This document shows positions 6,568 through 9,165 of a DNA stretch of 9,165 bases, one piece after another. The stretch spans positions 554 to 9,718 of the forward strand of contig WRNI01000048.1 in the NCBI GenBank assembly GCA_009776695.1, given 5' to 3'. A program made the translations under genes and the position numbers. The notes below the pieces were generated by a model. That model worked only from the letters and a program-made list of their open reading frames with translations. It was not told the origin of the DNA and searched no databases. Origin of the DNA: Methanomassiliicoccaceae archaeon (GTDB lineage: Archaea > Thermoplasmatota > Thermoplasmata > Methanomassiliicoccales > Methanomethylophilaceae). Numbering within the stretch: the first letter of the stretch is position 1; each line of letters begins with the position of its first letter.

Positions 6568-9165
6568 GAATTGTCAACATAATATGCGACGCCCAGGACA
6601 GCGGGCTTACGCCTAAGGCAGCGGAGCGCATACGCACCGCGGGCCATGCCGTCGACGTGCGGCAATATTCAGTGTCATCGATCGACGCAAGCGAAAAGGA
6701 TTTCCGCGAATGCCTGAGTGATTCAAAAGATTCATACATGGTCATCGTGAGGATGCACGCAGGCCTTACATATTTCAAAAAGTTCGGAAAGCTCAGGGAG
6801 TTCCTAACCGGGAACGGCATCCCGGCGTTCGTCGAGAGCGAGATGAAGGAAGAGATGGCAGAAAATCGTTCCTTATTCCCGGGCACAGATGATGAATATC
6901 TTACAATAAGAGAATATATGGAACTGGGCGGCGAGGACAACGAGCATAACCTTCTGCTATGGATGCTGCGTGATTCCGGGATGACGGACGTTCATCCGGA
7001 AGCGCCGAAAAGAAGGCCCGCGCAAGGGTTCTACATTCCGGGGAAAGGGATGGCCGATCACAATCATTTTCCGTTGACGGAGGGCAGGCCGACGGTAGGC
7101 ATTCTGATAAGCCAGATACACGTCGTCGGCAATGATACGGAACACCTTGACGCGCTCATCAACGAACTGATATCGAAGGAGGCGAACGTGGTCCCGGTGT
7201 TCATGACCCCCAATCCCGGGGATATAACGGGATCGATAGGGATAGACGGCTCGATACGAAAATATTTAACAGACAACGGATCGCCGGTCGTCGATTCCGT
7301 CATACTGACGATGGGGTTCTCAATGCTCTGCCTCTCGTCCCCGGGGGACGGCTCTTCTTCGGACGCGGGCAACATATTCGAAGAACTGAACGTACCGGTG
7401 ATACAGGCGTCAACATTGTTCGGTTCCCGCGAAGATTGGGACAGGAACTCGGGGTTCGGGGCGTTCGAGATATCCATGAACGTGTTCTGGCCGGAATATG
7501 ACGGTCAGATACTCTCATTTCCGTTCGCGTCCCGCGAGCGTTCCGCCGCCGGGACGAAGTTCACGCCGATCAAAGACAGAATATCCGCGGTATCGGAACT
7601 CGCGGTAAAATGGGCGGTCCTCAGAAGGACGCCCGCGAAAGAGAGGAAGATAGCGATACTGCTTCATCAGAACCCTCCGCGGAACGATATGATAGGCAGC
7701 GCCTTCGGTCTTGACGCAACGGAGAGCACGGTAGCGCTGATGCGCCGGTTAAAAGAGACGGGATACACAATTGACGAGATACCGGAAAGCGGGCAGCAGC
7801 TGACGAAGATGATACTGGAGGGCGTCTCCAACGACACGGAATGGCTGTCCGCCGATGAGATGAAAGAAAGATGCGCCGCATTCGTTCCCACGGCGACATA
7901 CGCAAAATGGTTCTCGTCCGCCGATGAGGAATGCCGTGAAAGAATGCTCAGGGACTGGGGCAACGTTCCCGGGGACATACACGCAACGGACGGCGGCGTC
8001 GTCATACCGGGAATAAAGAACGGCAATATATTCGTAGGATTGCAGCCGAACCGCGGAACGTACGAAAGCTCGTTCGACATATATCACAGCCAGGATGTCA
8101 CGGCGCCGCACAGTTATCTCGCGTACTACAGATGGCTTACCGAGGAGTTCGGCGCTCACGCGATCATCCACATGGGATGCCACGGGACGCTGGAATGGCT
8201 TCCCGGCAAAGGTACCGCGGTATCCGGCAAATGCTCCCCGGACATAGTATTCGGTCACATTCCTCATATCTATCCGTACGCGGTGAGCAATCCGGGCGAA
8301 GGGGTGCACGCAAAGCGAAGGACATGCGCGGTGATCGTAGATCATCTCATTCCCGCGCAGACCCGCGCGGAAAGTTACGACGAGATCGCGGAAATAGAAT
8401 CATCCGTTCAGGAATATCTGAGGGCGAGGTCCGCCGGCCAGAAGGATAAATGTGAGATCCTTGCCAATAAGATATTCGATGAATGCATGAGATCATCAAT
8501 GCTCGGCGACATCGGACTGACGCAGCATTCAGACGTGGAAGAGCTGGAGAAGAGAATGGAGGTGCTTTACGATCATATATGTTCGATAAAGGACAATGTG
8601 ATCAAGGACGGGCTGCACATACTCGGCATGCCGCCGTCCGATGAACGGCTGGATGAGATGATATACTGCCTTACGAGGATACGTAACGGTAACGTACCGT
8701 CACTGAGGTCGGCGGTGGCGGACGCCCTCGGCACAGATATGGAAAAGGTAAAGGACGCGCCGTCTGTAATGAATGAGAAAGGCGAACTGAACGGAGAGCT
8801 TATTGATAAGATCGACAGGATATCAATGCAGCTTATAGAAAAGATGAGGTCGCTCTCTTTCAAAAAGGATGATTGCATCGCGGCAGCGGAAAAGCTTGCC
8901 GGTATCTCCCAGGGACTTACATCGGTGATCGGTCTGATATGCGATACCGTCGTACCGATGCTGATGCGCACCGGCGAAGAAACAGACGGCATCCTGAGCT
9001 CATTGGACGGAAATTACATATTGCCGGGGCCTTCGGGCTGTCCCACGAGAGGGAACGTCCATTTGCTGCCCACGGGCCGTAATTTCTATTCCATTGATCC
9101 AGCGGGAATACCTGCGCGCTCATCGTGGGACACGGGGAGGAGAATGGCGGACCTCATGATACAGC
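6564..9165 (+). CDS. cobN: Cobaltochelatase large subunit CobN, 5' portion
   Basis: An open frame from ATG 6564 to the right edge, giving 867 residues with no stop; full-length CobN is usually about 1,200 or more residues, so the C-terminus is missing. CobN/ChlH hallmarks in order: LLHQNPP..DMIGSAFGLD around 370-388, HMGCHGTLEWLPGKG at 536-550, YPYAVSNPGEGVHAKRR with VIVDHLIPAQ just after, and LLPTGRNFYSIDPAGIPA at 834-851. CobN binds the tetrapyrrole and inserts the metal, powered by the two AAA+ partners encoded directly upstream. The start overlaps the chlD stop as ATGA, with GAGG at 6554-6557 six bases before the ATG. The expected Lys in the HxGKHG motif of bacterial CobN is Cys539 here; this position appears variable in the wider CobN/ChlH family. 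Cobalt is the likely metal from the cbi context, but nickel or another tetrapyrrole cannot be excluded. Confidence 0.92.
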   Translation, partial: MRIVNIICDAQDSGLTPKAAERIRTAGHAVDVRQYSVSSIDASEKDFRECLSDSKDSYMVIVRMHAGLTYFKKFGKLREFLTGNGIPAFVESEMKEEMAENRSLFPGTDDEYLTIREYMELGGEDNEHNLLLWMLRDSGMTDVHPEAPKRRPAQGFYIPGKGMADHNHFPLTEGRPTVGILISQIHVVGNDTEHLDALINELISKEANVVPVFMTPNPGDITGSIGIDGSIRKYLTDNGSPVVDSVILTMGFSMLCLSSPGDGSSSDAGNIFEELNVPVIQASTLFGSREDWDRNSGFGAFEISMNVFWPEYDGQILSFPFASRERSAAGTKFTPIKDRISAVSELAVKWAVLRRTPAKERKIAILLHQNPPRNDMIGSAFGLDATESTVALMRRLKETGYTIDEIPESGQQLTKMILEGVSNDTEWLSADEMKERCAAFVPTATYAKWFSSADEECRERMLRDWGNVPGDIHATDGGVVIPGIKNGNIFVGLQPNRGTYESSFDIYHSQDVTAPHSYLAYYRWLTEEFGAHAIIHMGCHGTLEWLPGKGTAVSGKCSPDIVFGHIPHIYPYAVSNPGEGVHAKRRTCAVIVDHLIPAQTRAESYDEIAEIESSVQEYLRARSAGQKDKCEILANKIFDECMRSSMLGDIGLTQHSDVEELEKRMEVLYDHICSIKDNVIKDGLHILGMPPSDERLDEMIYCLTRIRNGNVPSLRSAVADALGTDMEKVKDAPSVMNEKGELNGELIDKIDRISMQLIEKMRSLSFKKDDCIAAAEKLAGISQGLTSVIGLICDTVVPMLMRTGEETDGILSSLDGNYILPGPSGCPTRGNVHLLPTGRNFYSIDPAGIPARSSWDTGRRMADLMIQ

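Overview
The window holds six protein genes, all on the + strand and tightly packed. All belong to corrinoid (cobalamin, B12) biosynthesis. The set is the 3' end of cbiG, a fused cbiJ-cbiE-cbiT gene, cbiA, and a three-subunit ATP-dependent metal chelatase: a ChlI-type AAA+ protein, a ChlD-type AAA+/VWA protein and the large subunit CobN, which runs off the right edge. No RNA gene, mobile element, CRISPR array or repeat family was seen. The only intergenic stretch is 58 bases (3643-3700).

The organism is probably an archaeon, and by inference a methanogen-related Thermoplasmata such as Methanomassiliicoccales. Several sequence features point that way. ATA (Ile) and AGG/AGA (Arg) codons are frequent despite a GC content that looks slightly above 50 percent. 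There is an archaeal-type TATA element about 30 bases before the chlI start codon. None of the five visible stop codons is TAG. A CobN is paired with separate ChlI and ChlD proteins. This is a reading of style and gene content, not a phylogenetic placement; parts of CbiA also resemble gut Firmicutes proteins as I remember them.

Layout: positions 1-3642 form one co-translated block (cbiG, cbiJET, cbiA) with 4-base GTGA/ATGA overlaps. A short AT-rich spacer with a probable promoter follows. Positions 3701-9165 form a second block (chlI, chlD, cobN), again joined by ATGA overlaps. The first block covers lactone opening of cobalt-precorrin-5A (CbiG), reduction of cobalt-precorrin-6A (CbiJ), C15 and C5 methylation with decarboxylation (CbiT, CbiE), and a,c-diamide formation on cobyrinate (CbiA). 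The second block is an ATP-driven tetrapyrrole chelatase.

The main points for a second look are these. CbiA has Ser in place of the expected glutaminase nucleophile Cys. Three successive ring-tailoring enzymes are fused in one polypeptide. A late-insertion type chelatase sits beside an early-insertion (anaerobic) corrin pathway. The ChlI subunit has a four-Cys cluster. The ChlD subunit keeps its Walker A motif but has lost the arginine finger and altered Walker B. The second operon has a promoter layout predicting a leaderless mRNA.
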